40,478 nucleotides of DNA, from assembly GCA_020024325.1 (NCBI GenBank), contig JAHHTY010000010.1:1-40478 (forward strand). The letters are read 5' to 3'. This document shows positions 15,070 through 22,160 of this stretch, piece after piece. Made by a program: the position numbers and the translations under genes. Every line of letters begins with the position of its first letter. The stretch's first letter is position 1. Under the pieces are notes generated by a model, which saw nothing but the letters and a program-made list of their open reading frames with translations, was not told the DNA's origin and made no database searches. The DNA is from Negativibacillus sp. (GTDB lineage: Bacteria; Bacillota; Clostridia; Oscillospirales; Ruminococcaceae).

Positions 15070-15765
15070 TTATTTACTTTTAACTTCTACCCTGCATACA
15101 GTGAGGACATTATCACAAACGGTAAAGCTGATTTCCATATTTCCGAAGAAAAATCCGTATACCCTCTCAGGGTCATGTTGGTAAGATGGTCGGGGATCAT
15201 GTTCCAGTACCCCCATCAATCCTTCCAGCTGGCCTGAAGGTATTTTTTCTTTCCATACTTCCGGAATACATACCTTTAATGGGTTAAGATGCAGTTCGTC
15301 TGTAAATCCTCCCGTCGCCTGTGGGTGGCTGTCGGTATAAGGCAAATACGGTTTTATGTCTAAAATCGGTGTACCGTCCATCAAATCTGCTCCTGACACC
15401 CATAAAACGTGCCCATACTGCGGATGTTTTTCGATTCTCTCCAGCTTCACTGAAGACAGTCCAATCGCATTGGGACGAAAGGGGGAACGAGTGGCAAACA
15501 CTCCCATACGGATATTTCCGCCAAGCTTTGGCGGACGCACTGTTGGTGACCAGTCATCTCTTACTGCCTGAGAAAACTGCCAAATCAGCCAGATATGTGA
15601 AAAATCTTCCAATCCTCGCAGTGCCTGCGGATTTCGATATTCCGGTTCAAAGACAATCATCGACTGTAACTTCTCTACCAATCCGCTTTGCCGTGGAATT
15701 CCAAATTTAGACGGAAAATCACTGTGTATTCTTGCTATTATTTTTACAGGATATATTTCTGCCAT
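15070..15765 (-). CDS. trmO: tRNA (N6-threonylcarbamoyladenosine37-N6)-methyltransferase, TrmO/TsaA family
   Basis: This SAM-dependent enzyme methylates t6A at position 37 of tRNA-Thr (established for E. coli TrmO). The 231-residue product has the beta-barrel TsaA pattern: GIPRQSGLV, LEDFSHIWLIWQF and the signature ATRSPFRPNAIGLS (91-104), followed by GADLMDGTPILDIKPYLPYTDS. A C-terminal tail of about 50 residues completes the usual length. The start is ATG at 15763-15765, with AGAGAGAAGC upstream. It has its own promoter (15811-15839). It is monocistronic. Confidence 0.9.
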   Translation of the reverse strand: MAEIYPVKIIARIHSDFPSKFGIPRQSGLVEKLQSMIVFEPEYRNPQALRGLEDFSHIWLIWQFSQAVRDDWSPTVRPPKLGGNIRMGVFATRSPFRPNAIGLSSVKLERIEKHPQYGHVLWVSGADLMDGTPILDIKPYLPYTDSHPQATGGFTDELHLNPLKVCIPEVWKEKIPSGQLEGLMGVLEHDPRPSYQHDPERVYGFFFGNMEISFTVCDNVLTVCRVEVKSK

Positions 15766-15810
15766 GCTTCTCTCTTTTCTAATTATTGTAAATTGATTCT
15801 TTTCATACTC

Positions 15811-15839
15811 ATTATAAATTTTGCGTTTTCTTTCGTCAA
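15811..15839 (-). promoter_or_regulatory. Promoter of trmO
   Basis: On the minus strand, TTGACG (15834-15839) and TATAAT (15811-15816) are separated by 17 bases, 45 bases before the start. Confidence 0.8.
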
Positions 15840-15885
15840 GCTGAGAATTTTATATCAGCATTTCTTTCTGATTCTTTCGTTTTAT

Positions 15886-15914
15886 TTGACAAAAGTTGCA
15901 TTACATTTTAAACT
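15886..15914 (+). promoter_or_regulatory. Promoter of the small membrane protein gene
   Basis: A consensus TTGACA (15886-15891) and TAAACT (15909-15914) are separated by 17 bases, 37 bases before the ATG at 15952. Confidence 0.7.
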
Positions 15915-15951
15915 GTAAATATCTTGTCGATAAAGAAAGGCTGTGTTACCC

Positions 15952-16245
15952 ATGAACTTACTGCATGATTTTTTTAAGATGCTTGCACTTTCCTTTTTAC
16001 TGTCTTATATTTGGTTTAGCTGTGCTTATCTCAGTTCTTGTACAACCAACCCTGCTTTCCATCTTTTTCTTTTGTGCTTGCTTGTGTTGATAATCTTTTT
16101 TTCTTGTATCTTTGTTTTTATGCACGAAGTTTTTTCTGAATTTTCTATGAATCTTCTTTTAATCGTCCTATCAATCGGTTTGTTTTGCATATATGGATTT
16201 TTGATTGTACATACCAATATTTTCCCGTTATATGTAAATTTTTAA
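15952..16245 (+). CDS. Small hydrophobic membrane protein of unknown function
   Basis: The 97-residue protein is almost entirely hydrophobic, with three likely membrane segments: MLALSFLLSYIWFSCAYL, FHLFLLCLLVLIIFFSCIFVF and LLLIVLSIGLFCIYGFLIV. No family is recognised. Support for a real gene is a consensus promoter 37 bases upstream, AGAAAGG eleven bases before the ATG, and the hydrophobic but patterned composition. The frame opens two codons earlier at a GTG that is too close to the binding site. The neighbours are trmO, divergent, and a DUF3781 gene, convergent. Nothing in the sequence indicates its role. Confidence 0.6.
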   Translation: MNLLHDFFKMLALSFLLSYIWFSCAYLSSCTTNPAFHLFLLCLLVLIIFFSCIFVFMHEVFSEFSMNLLLIVLSIGLFCIYGFLIVHTNIFPLYVNF

Positions 16246-16279
16246 GCTGAAAATGAACATAAATAAAAATTTTAACTTA

Positions 16280-16537
16280 CTAATTTTTCAACATCTTTTT
16301 TTGACGATGTGCAGTAATTATCGTATAGCTGTGGGCATTGGCTGTAATGATAAAGTCGTCAATTTCTACATACCAGTTTTTACCTTTTTTTGTAAAAACT
16401 GCGTTTGGACTCAAGATTTTTTCTCTGCACCACTGAATCACATTGTCGATAGTGAAGGCAAGATTTTTTTGAATCCGAATCTCCCCCAATTCTGTGGTAT
16501 GCAAGCTGTTTAAGTTAGCAAGTAAATCATTCTGCAT
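16280..16537 (-). CDS. DUF3781 family protein
   Basis: The 85-residue cytoplasmic protein resembles DUF3781. It has an N-terminal part with HTTELGEIRIQKNL, then VIQWCREKILSPNAVFTKKGKNWYVE and FIITANAHSYTIITAHR, which match the family pattern of C-x-x-K-I, KGKNYY and N-x-x-T-x-x-V-I-T-A. The family's function is unknown. The start is ATG at 16535-16537, with AAGGGG about twelve bases upstream, which is rather far. It follows the membrane protein gene by 27 bases on the same strand and is probably in one operon with it. Confidence 0.7.
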   Translation of the reverse strand: MQNDLLANLNSLHTTELGEIRIQKNLAFTIDNVIQWCREKILSPNAVFTKKGKNWYVEIDDFIITANAHSYTIITAHRQKKMLKN

Positions 16538-16564
16538 ATTTCATAAAAACCCCTTCTGTAAAAT

Positions 16565-16957
16565 TTACAATAACTCTCTCAGAAATGCTGCTCCAAAGCT
16601 AAGTATCAGTGCAAGCACTAAATACCCTCCTATGGCAATAAAAAACCACTTGCAAACTTTATCTATCTTGTTTCTCCATCTATCCGAAACGTGCATATAA
16701 ATGGGAAATAAAATCCAAAATTGAAATACCGTAATCATATTCAGCCAAAAAATTCTGTCTGCCTTTGGATGTTCCTTTTTCCAAATCTTTGGATACAAAA
16801 TCCAATACAGCAAAGATACCCCCGCACTGATAATATTAAATGAAAAAAACTTTTCTGCGTTGGATGTTTCTTGACTAAATAAAAGAATCAAACCCATTGG
16901 GATAAATAAGAAAGGGAGAAGATAGATTAAGACCGTTATATTATATTTTCTATACAT
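16565..16957 (-). CDS. Four-segment membrane protein of unknown function
   Basis: The 130-residue protein has about four membrane segments: ITVLIYLLPFLFIPMGLILLF, FNIISAGVSLLYWILY, FWLNMITVFQFWILFPIY and WFFIAIGGYLVLALILSF. It has a charged linker KIWKKEHPKADR between segments 2 and 3. No signature is recognised. The start is ATG at 16955-16957, eight bases after AAAGGA. It is upstream of the DUF3781 gene and probably co-transcribed with it. A terminator for the preceding gene separates it from the RNA methyltransferase. Confidence 0.65.
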   Translation of the reverse strand: MYRKYNITVLIYLLPFLFIPMGLILLFSQETSNAEKFFSFNIISAGVSLLYWILYPKIWKKEHPKADRIFWLNMITVFQFWILFPIYMHVSDRWRNKIDKVCKWFFIAIGGYLVLALILSFGAAFLRELL

Positions 16958-16998
16958 ATAGAATCCTTTCTTTTCTTCTGCAAAAATATTGGTTTATA

Positions 16999-17044
16999 AG
17001 AAAGACGGCGAACATTTTAGATAAAAATTATTCGCCGTCTTTTG
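16999..17044 (-). terminator. Terminator of the RlmL-type methyltransferase gene
   Basis: Twelve-base arms AAAGACGGCGAA (17001-17012) and TTCGCCGTCTTT (17031-17042) pair around an 18-base loop. The minus strand continues CTTTCTT. Confidence 0.7.
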
Positions 17045-17064
17045 TTATTATCAGAATTTTTTTC

Positions 17065-18246
17065 TTATCCTCTTTTTGATTTTTTATATGGAGCTTTTAC
17101 AGATGGTTTTGCTGCCGGTTGATGCTGTTCCTTAAAATACATATACAACTGACATGGAATCATACCATTATACAGTTTTCTTCGTTTATCTGCCATTGTA
17201 CCAAAGGATTTTTCAAACTCCATATCCGGGCTGATGATATAATAGCGGTGTGGGTATCCCTGACTGAACACCTCGCCCATTGTTTTATAAATTTCCTGTG
17301 CTGTCTTTAGGTCCAACAAACGCTCGCCGTATGGTGGGTTACAGATAACGACACCTTTTTCTTTTGGAATATAAAAATCTTTTACATCACGCTGCACAAT
17401 TTCGATTCTTGTTCCCACGCCTGCCTGTTTTGCATTATACTGTGCAAGTTCTACTGCTTGTGGGTCAATATCGCTGCCATAAGCACGGAAGGTGGTATCA
17501 CGTTTAATAAAATCGAATGCACGCTGACGCTCCTGCTGCCAAACGTTTTGTCCAAGCCAACCCCACTGTTCTGCTGCAAATCTTCTTCTCAGTCCCGGTG
17601 CAATTCTCATTGCGTGCATTGCCGACTCAATCAACATCGTTCCTGAACCACAAAACGGGTCATACAGCTGGGTATCCGGATAAACATGGGCTAAATCGAT
17701 AATTCCTGCTGCAAGTGTTTCCTTGATTGGGGCAAGAACAGCATTTTTACGGTAGCCACGTTTATGCAGACCTACACCGGTGGTATCTAACGTAATCATA
17801 ACTTGATCTCGATTGATACCGAACTCTACTGCATAGGTTGTCCCCGTTTCTTCAAACCAGTTGAGATGATAAACTTCCTGCAAACGGGTAACAATCGCTT
17901 TTTTTATAATGGATTGACAGTCAGAGATACTGAACAGCTGTGATTTCAGCGACCAACCGCCTTTTACAGGAAAGGCATCCTTTTTACCGATATAATCTTC
18001 AAATGGAATTTTTTTAACACCCTGAAACAATTCTTCAAAGCTGCGTGCCTCAAACCTGCCCAATACCAGCTGAACACGTTCGGCGGTTCTCAGTCCGATA
18101 TTGGCTCTGGCAATCATGTTTTCGTCGCCTTCAAAATTGATTCTGCCGTCGGTGACCTCCAGATTTTCTCCGCCCATTCTGCGGATTTCAGAAGCTAATA
18201 CACTCTCTAAACCAAAATGGCATGGAGCTGACAATACTACTTTCAA
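17065..18246 (-). CDS. Class I SAM-dependent RNA methyltransferase, THUMP domain (RlmL/YpsC family)
   Basis: The 393-residue protein belongs to the UPF0020/RlmL family, which makes N2-methylguanosine in 23S rRNA (G2445 for the N-terminal part of E. coli RlmL). A THUMP-containing RNA-binding region covers about residues 1-160. The methyltransferase domain has motif I DPFCGSGT (196-203) and the amino-methyltransferase motif NPPYGERL (303-310). The tail is basic, ending KAPYKKSKRG. The protein lacks the RlmK half fused in E. coli. The start is TTG at 18244-18246, seven bases after AAAGGAG; there is no ATG alternative nearby. Confidence 0.9.
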   Translation of the reverse strand: MKVVLSAPCHFGLESVLASEIRRMGGENLEVTDGRINFEGDENMIARANIGLRTAERVQLVLGRFEARSFEELFQGVKKIPFEDYIGKKDAFPVKGGWSLKSQLFSISDCQSIIKKAIVTRLQEVYHLNWFEETGTTYAVEFGINRDQVMITLDTTGVGLHKRGYRKNAVLAPIKETLAAGIIDLAHVYPDTQLYDPFCGSGTMLIESAMHAMRIAPGLRRRFAAEQWGWLGQNVWQQERQRAFDFIKRDTTFRAYGSDIDPQAVELAQYNAKQAGVGTRIEIVQRDVKDFYIPKEKGVVICNPPYGERLLDLKTAQEIYKTMGEVFSQGYPHRYYIISPDMEFEKSFGTMADKRRKLYNGMIPCQLYMYFKEQHQPAAKPSVKAPYKKSKRG

Positions 18247-18417
18247 AAAGATTCTCCTTTAAAATATAACCTCTTGCCGCTGTACCGCATATCCTCAGAA
18301 ATGTGCCCAGCGTGAATGATTTTACCTTACTCGTTATTGATTCTATGCCTTTTTAAATCTCTTTTAATCATATCAAGTTTAACCCTCGATTGCAACCTTC
18401 TTTGTAAATTATACTGC

Positions 18418-18446
18418 TTGCTTTCTGTTTTTCTTTATATTAAAAT
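18418..18446 (+). promoter_or_regulatory. Promoter of the DUF4300 lipoprotein gene
   Basis: TTGCTT (18418-18423) and TAAAAT (18441-18446) are separated by 17 bases, 41 bases before the start. The rest of 18247-18487 shows no gene. Confidence 0.6.
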
Positions 18447-18487
18447 ATAAACCACTAGAGTCATTAGAAATGAACAGGAGATAAACA

Positions 18488-19357
18488 ATGAAAAAAACAT
18501 TAACAAAAATAATGGCATTTCTTTTCATTCCCCTTTTATTTTCAGGGTGCAGAAGAACCATTGACACACAGCCACAAAATAACGATTTAATAAACCAAAA
18601 AGATGTCCTATATTCCAATTTAGTTGATTTGTCCACACAAAAAGAAGTGACTAAAATTTTAGATGATCATGGAGTTACACCAGAACAATCTGACACCCTC
18701 ATTTCATGGATTGATGATTTTAATTCCCGCATAACATCATCTGCTCTTCCAAACGGATTTCATCCTATGGAAGAAAACGGTGTTGGGTACAATGGCGTCA
18801 TCATCAAAAACAAAGAGGAAGATGACGGTTTTATACTACCGGAAGCAAATTGCCGATTAACAAGCTATTTGCTGATGAAAAATATGATCAGCACAAATCA
18901 AAAGCAACTGGATGATGATACTTTTTTAATCTTTGATATTGAAGCAATAGACACTTACGAACCGTTTTATTTAAATGATGATGAAAAATCAAACTTTATT
19001 ACATTATTTAACTGGGTGCCACTTGATGATGCTTCCACCTTAGAGCAACACCTGCAAAAAATCAAAACCGCTTGGGAAGAACGTGAAATCGAAATAAACA
19101 GTGATGGACTTTCTCTTATTACTGTTTATCTTCACTCTTCTTTTGACAATGTTCGTTTTGTAGGACATACGGGAGTTTTAGCTCAAACCGATGATGGTTT
19201 ATTATTTATAGAAAAATATGGACCTCTATTCCCATTTCAAGCGACAAAATTCCATGACCGTACAGAGCTAAAAAAATATTTATTAAGCAGATTAGACCTA
19301 TATGGAGATGACACCGAATTAGAACCTATTGTGATGGAAAATAATCAAGTGATATAA
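18488..19357 (+). CDS. DUF4300 family lipoprotein
   Basis: A lipoprotein signal (MKKTLTKIMAFLFIPLLFSGC, lipobox LFSGC) anchors this 289-residue protein to the outer membrane face. The C-terminal half carries the family pattern VYLHSSFDNVRFVGHTGVL, LLFIEKYGPLFPFQATKF and ELKKYLLSRLD, and an earlier segment has GYNGVIIKNKEE and CRLTSYLLMKN. DUF4300 is known from streptococci and Clostridia, without assigned function. The layout (Cys, His, Gln and Asp in conserved blocks) is compatible with a peptidase-like fold, but that is speculation. The start is ATG at 18488, seven bases after AGGAG. It is a single-gene unit. Confidence 0.8.
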   Translation: MKKTLTKIMAFLFIPLLFSGCRRTIDTQPQNNDLINQKDVLYSNLVDLSTQKEVTKILDDHGVTPEQSDTLISWIDDFNSRITSSALPNGFHPMEENGVGYNGVIIKNKEEDDGFILPEANCRLTSYLLMKNMISTNQKQLDDDTFLIFDIEAIDTYEPFYLNDDEKSNFITLFNWVPLDDASTLEQHLQKIKTAWEEREIEINSDGLSLITVYLHSSFDNVRFVGHTGVLAQTDDGLLFIEKYGPLFPFQATKFHDRTELKKYLLSRLDLYGDDTELEPIVMENNQVI

Positions 19358-19429
19358 AATCATGTTGATAATTAAAATTTTATCTTATATTCCGTTACAT
19401 AAAAAATACGGATTTTTTTCTTCCCCTTA

Positions 19430-19458
19430 TTGACCTTTGATAAAGAAAGTAGTATAAT
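19430..19458 (+). promoter_or_regulatory. Promoter of hpf with adjacent palindrome
   Basis: TTGACC (19430-19435) and TATAAT (19453-19458) are separated by 17 bases. Beginning ten bases after the -10 is an imperfect 30-base inverted repeat (19468-19497) centred on the perfect 14-base palindrome TTAACATATGTTAA (19477-19490). It could be an operator or a leader hairpin. Confidence 0.75.
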
Positions 19459-19525
19459 AATCTAAACAAAATAAATTTAACATATGTTAATTATTTTGTA
19501 CGTTATCGCAAAAGGGGTTGAAATG

Positions 19526-20050
19526 ATGAAGATTAACATCACCGCTAGAAACACTAGTATCAAAGATTCTTTCCGTGCAAGAGTTGAAAAGAAACTTTCC
19601 AAATTTGACCGCTTCTTCGGCGACAATGCACAGTCACAGGTAACCGTTATTCATTCCGGTGATCATGAAACCGTCGAAGTCACAATTAAATCAGAGGGAC
19701 TTTTCTTCCGTGCCGAAAGAACTGCCGATGAGCGTGAAGATGCTCTGGAAGCAGTTGTCGACTCCTTATTCCGCCAAATTGTAAAGAATAAGAATAAACT
19801 GGAAAAAAGAATGAAATCTGCTTCCTTTACACCAGAATTTGTGGAAGAAATGTACGAGCCCGACGAATACAGGGTTGTAAAAACAAAACGATTTGCTGTA
19901 AAACCAATGGAAGTAGAAGAAGCCATTCTCCAAATGAATATGTTGGATCATCAATTCTTCGTATTCCGCAATGCAACCAGTAATGAAATCAATGTTGTTT
20001 ATAAACGTCACGACGGCGACTATGCTCTGATTGAACCGGAAAATGAATAA
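19526..20050 (+). CDS. hpf: Long-form ribosome hibernation promoting factor
   Basis: The protein binds 30S subunits in stationary phase and pairs 70S ribosomes into inactive 100S dimers. The 174-residue long form has an N-terminal S30AE domain (about 1-100: MKINITARNTSIKDSFRARV, KLSKFDRFFGD), a linker, and the C-terminal dimerisation domain (about 115-170: VVKTKRFAVKPMEVEEAILQ, LDHQFFVFRNATSNEINVVYKR). The start chosen is the second of two tandem ATGs (19526), eight bases after AAGGGG; the frame upstream to 19484 is not supported. A strong promoter and terminator make it monocistronic. Confidence 0.95.
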   Translation: MKINITARNTSIKDSFRARVEKKLSKFDRFFGDNAQSQVTVIHSGDHETVEVTIKSEGLFFRAERTADEREDALEAVVDSLFRQIVKNKNKLEKRMKSASFTPEFVEEMYEPDEYRVVKTKRFAVKPMEVEEAILQMNMLDHQFFVFRNATSNEINVVYKRHDGDYALIEPENE

Positions 20051-20104
20051 TTGAAAAAATCACCTACAACATTAGACATACACATATAACACAGTAGTAT
20101 AAAC

Positions 20105-20145
20105 AACGGCAGTCTAAAGCAATACACTTTAGACTGCCGTTTTAA
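20105..20145. terminator. Terminator after hpf
   Basis: Fifteen-base arms AACGGCAGTCTAAAG (20105-20119) and CTTTAGACTGCCGTT (20127-20141) have a 7-base loop and are followed by TTTAATATTTT. It may also end the minus-strand transcript from 20289-20318. Confidence 0.85.
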
Positions 20146-20163
20146 TATTTTAAGGGCATACCA

Positions 20164-20274
20164 TTATATGCTGAAATACCATACAGTAATTGCAACGATG
20201 AAAATTAAAAGAATAAAAAGATGATTGGAGATATCGTAAAAATAACCGTGGCTCGACCATCGGAAAGTTATCAC
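20164..20274 (-). CDS. Possible 36-residue single-span membrane peptide
   Basis: A GTG at 20272-20274 opens 36 codons: a short polar N terminus MITFRWSSHGYFYD, then a continuous hydrophobic helix HLFILLIFIVAITVWYFSI up to the stop. A good promoter (TTGATA-18-TATAAA, 20289-20318) would start the message only about eight bases before the GTG. GGGG is directly adjacent, so initiation would be leaderless or nearly so. A bidirectional hairpin at 20105-20141 can end the transcript. The same evidence also fits a non-coding RNA of about 180 bases. No family is recognised. Confidence 0.35.
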   Translation of the reverse strand: MITFRWSSHGYFYDISNHLFILLIFIVAITVWYFSI

Positions 20275-20288
20275 CCCAAGTATCGTAA

Positions 20289-20318
20289 TTTATACTGTCC
20301 TACATTTCAATTTATCAA
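20289..20318 (-). promoter_or_regulatory. Promoter upstream of the 36-codon ORF
   Basis: On the minus strand, TTGATA (20313-20318) and TATAAA (20289-20294) are separated by 18 bases. No annotated long gene lies downstream on that strand before the terminator at 20105-20141. Confidence 0.55.
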
Positions 20319-20339
20319 TCTTCTTTTATAAAAAATTAG

Positions 20340-20394
20340 ACGATATCACAAAAAGCAAGCAGAGATTTTAAGTGCTCTGCTTGCTTTTTGTGAT
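20340..20394 (-). terminator. Terminator of the ynzC-type gene (operon end)
   Basis: Twenty-base perfect arms (20345-20364 and 20375-20394, core AAAAAGCAAGCAGAG) close a 10-base loop. The stem begins at the stop codon of the upstream gene. Confidence 0.8.
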
Positions 20395-20618
20395 TACTGT
20401 TTTTCGTTCTTTTTCTTTGCTCTTTCGCTTACCTTTTCTTTTGTGCCGTCCGGATGCACAATCACTGTATTTTGCAGGGTTGCTCTCAGGCTGCTTCTCA
20501 TGCTCTCGATATATTCCTGACGCAGTGCTTGCTGTTCGATCTTTTCTTCAGCAGTCAGCTCCTGGATTCGGGATTTTCGAGATAATTCGCTGATTCTGTC
20601 CATCTTTGCTTTTTCCAT
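20394..20618 (-). CDS. ynzC: DUF896 / UPF0291 (YnzC-like) protein
   Basis: The 74-residue cytoplasmic protein matches the UPF0291 pattern: MDRISELSRKSRIQELTAEE, EQQALRQEYIESMRSSLRATL. The family folds as a short helical hairpin; in B. subtilis some members are SOS-regulated, and the molecular function is unknown. The lysine-rich C-terminal tail VHPDGTKEKVSERAKKKNEKQ is usual. The start is ATG at 20616-20618, preceded by AGGAGGAATAATA. Only two bases separate it from the upstream membrane protein gene, so they are co-transcribed. Confidence 0.88.
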   Translation of the reverse strand: MEKAKMDRISELSRKSRIQELTAEEKIEQQALRQEYIESMRSSLRATLQNTVIVHPDGTKEKVSERAKKKNEKQ

Positions 20619-20620
20619 TA

Positions 20621-21232
20621 TTATTCCTCCTGTTGAGTTTTTTCACTGCGATTTGGGAAAAATCGTTTTTCCAACTCATCTCCCAAATCGTTTTCGTCAT
20701 AGTGATGGGCAATCAGGGTAATTTCTGCAATACAGCGATGATTATCATCAATGTAATAGCTATACACTACTTTTTCAAATTCTTCCGGTTTTTTAATCCG
20801 TTTTTCCAAGTTTTCTGCCATCTCTATCACGGGTATTGGATTGGACTGGGAAGTTCGTATCGTTAAATTTCTTCCATGGTAAACAAAAGAAAGAATTTCT
20901 GTTTCTTCCGGCAGAGAGTTAATAATCTGCGGCAGCACTGTAACATCATTGCGTGGCATAAATTCAAACCCGGCTACCGCTTTGACAAATGCCTCCAGAT
21001 ACTTATAAATTGTATTCTGAAGTTTTTTACTTTGTACCTTCATCTTTGAGCTTTCGCTCAAACCTTCTACCATATTATTGATAATTTCAATCTTTTCTGC
21101 CTGTGCAAATTCTATCGTCTTGCCTGCTGTCCGAATTCCCAACAAAAGCACCAAAACAGCAGACAGCAAAAAAATCAGCTGGACACACACCTTTTCAAAA
21201 ATATCCGATGTCCTCAGCTTTTTTTTGCGCAC
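20621..21232 (-). CDS. Membrane-anchored protein with PilN-like layout
   Basis: The 203-residue protein has one N-terminal membrane helix (VQLIFLLSAVLVLLLGI), then a helical region (about 40-100) and a ferredoxin-like region with TEILSFVYHGRNLTIRTSQS, PVIEMAENLEKRI and FEKVVYSYY. This order of anchor, coiled region, then strand-helix-strand with a short sequence about separating scores and residues resembles PilN/GspL-type assembly proteins, but no pilus genes are nearby, so the similarity is structural inference only. The start is GTG at 21230-21232, seven bases after GGAGG. It lies 30 bases after the VanY-type gene and two bases before the ynzC-type gene. Confidence 0.65.
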   Translation of the reverse strand: MRKKKLRTSDIFEKVCVQLIFLLSAVLVLLLGIRTAGKTIEFAQAEKIEIINNMVEGLSESSKMKVQSKKLQNTIYKYLEAFVKAVAGFEFMPRNDVTVLPQIINSLPEETEILSFVYHGRNLTIRTSQSNPIPVIEMAENLEKRIKKPEEFEKVVYSYYIDDNHRCIAEITLIAHHYDENDLGDELEKRFFPNRSEKTQQEE

Positions 21233-21262
21233 GCTTTTTCCTCCAATCCTGATAAGAGAATG

Positions 21263-22141
21263 TTAATCTTTCTCCTTTGTGGAATTTCCATCTTTTTCCG
21301 AAGGTTTCTCTTCTTCCGGATCTTCAAATGGGTCCTTGATACCGGTATAACCTTTCGGAACTTCTTGCTGTAAATATTCTTCCAGACACAGCTCGCTTTC
21401 TTTCATTAGCTTTGCATGTGTTTTGCCCACAAAACGGAAATGCCATGACTCATAGATTATTTTCGTGATATCCTGCTTGTCCTTGGGGTAACGCAGGATA
21501 AATCCATATTCATGTGCGTGTTCTGTCAGCCATTTTCCTGCCTCGGTTTGAGCAAACTGTGGGTCCAATGTCTGGTGAGTTGGCGTGACAATGTCCGCAG
21601 CAAGCCCTGTTTGATGTTCACTGGTTCCGGGAATTGCAATAGCAGAAGCTGTTTTTTCGTAAGCTTTTTCTTCACTCATTCCCTGATTTAGATAATCCTG
21701 TTTCATATTATTAAACAAGGTTGTCTGCTTATCAATGGAGCGATATGCCGAACAAACCATCAGTTCAATACCATCCTGTGCCGCAGCTTCAATCATCTCT
21801 TTCGCTGCCGGAGCCACTCTGGAGTCCATCACAAATCCGCCCTGAACCGTATCGGTTTCCGGGTTATACTCTTTCGGCAGAGGTGTATCCGGATTTGCCA
21901 AAAGTAAATAGTATTCCTCTTTTTCTTTTGCAAAATCTTCTGCCAATTTTTTATAATTATTTTTTTCTTTTTGTTCTTTTTCCAACTTGCCGTCTGACTG
22001 TTGGGTCTGCTGTTCCTGCTGAGTTTGATTTTGTGATGCAGACGGTTTTTGTTCTCTCTCTCCTGTCAAAATGACACCTACTGTGGTGCTTACACCCATC
22101 AATGCAATCAGCAACAGTGTTGCTATGGTTTTGACACTCAT
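21263..22141 (-). CDS. D-alanyl-D-alanine carboxypeptidase, VanY/peptidase M15B family
   Basis: It trims the terminal D-Ala of peptidoglycan stem peptides outside the membrane. The 292-residue protein has an N-terminal membrane anchor (TIATLLLIALMGVSTTVGVIL), a Gln/Lys-rich linker, and a zinc carboxypeptidase domain. The domain carries MVCSAYRS, the SxHxxGxAxD zinc motif SEHQTGLAAD (His176, Asp183) and ESWHFRFVG (Glu231, His234). The C-terminal tail is rich in Glu, Lys and Asp. The start is ATG at 22139-22141, preceded by AAAGGTGAT; the longer frame into rsmE is not used. It follows rsmE by 19 bases. No vancomycin-resistance genes are present, so a housekeeping role is likely. Confidence 0.9.
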   Translation of the reverse strand: MSVKTIATLLLIALMGVSTTVGVILTGEREQKPSASQNQTQQEQQTQQSDGKLEKEQKEKNNYKKLAEDFAKEKEEYYLLLANPDTPLPKEYNPETDTVQGGFVMDSRVAPAAKEMIEAAAQDGIELMVCSAYRSIDKQTTLFNNMKQDYLNQGMSEEKAYEKTASAIAIPGTSEHQTGLAADIVTPTHQTLDPQFAQTEAGKWLTEHAHEYGFILRYPKDKQDITKIIYESWHFRFVGKTHAKLMKESELCLEEYLQQEVPKGYTGIKDPFEDPEEEKPSEKDGNSTKEKD

Positions 22142-22160
22142 TTTAACATCACCTTTATTT

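Noticed and set aside
21263..22141. Possible vancomycin-resistance vanY
   Set aside because: No vanR/S/H/A/X genes are present, and the gene is in an operon with rsmE and prmA, so a housekeeping carboxypeptidase is more likely.
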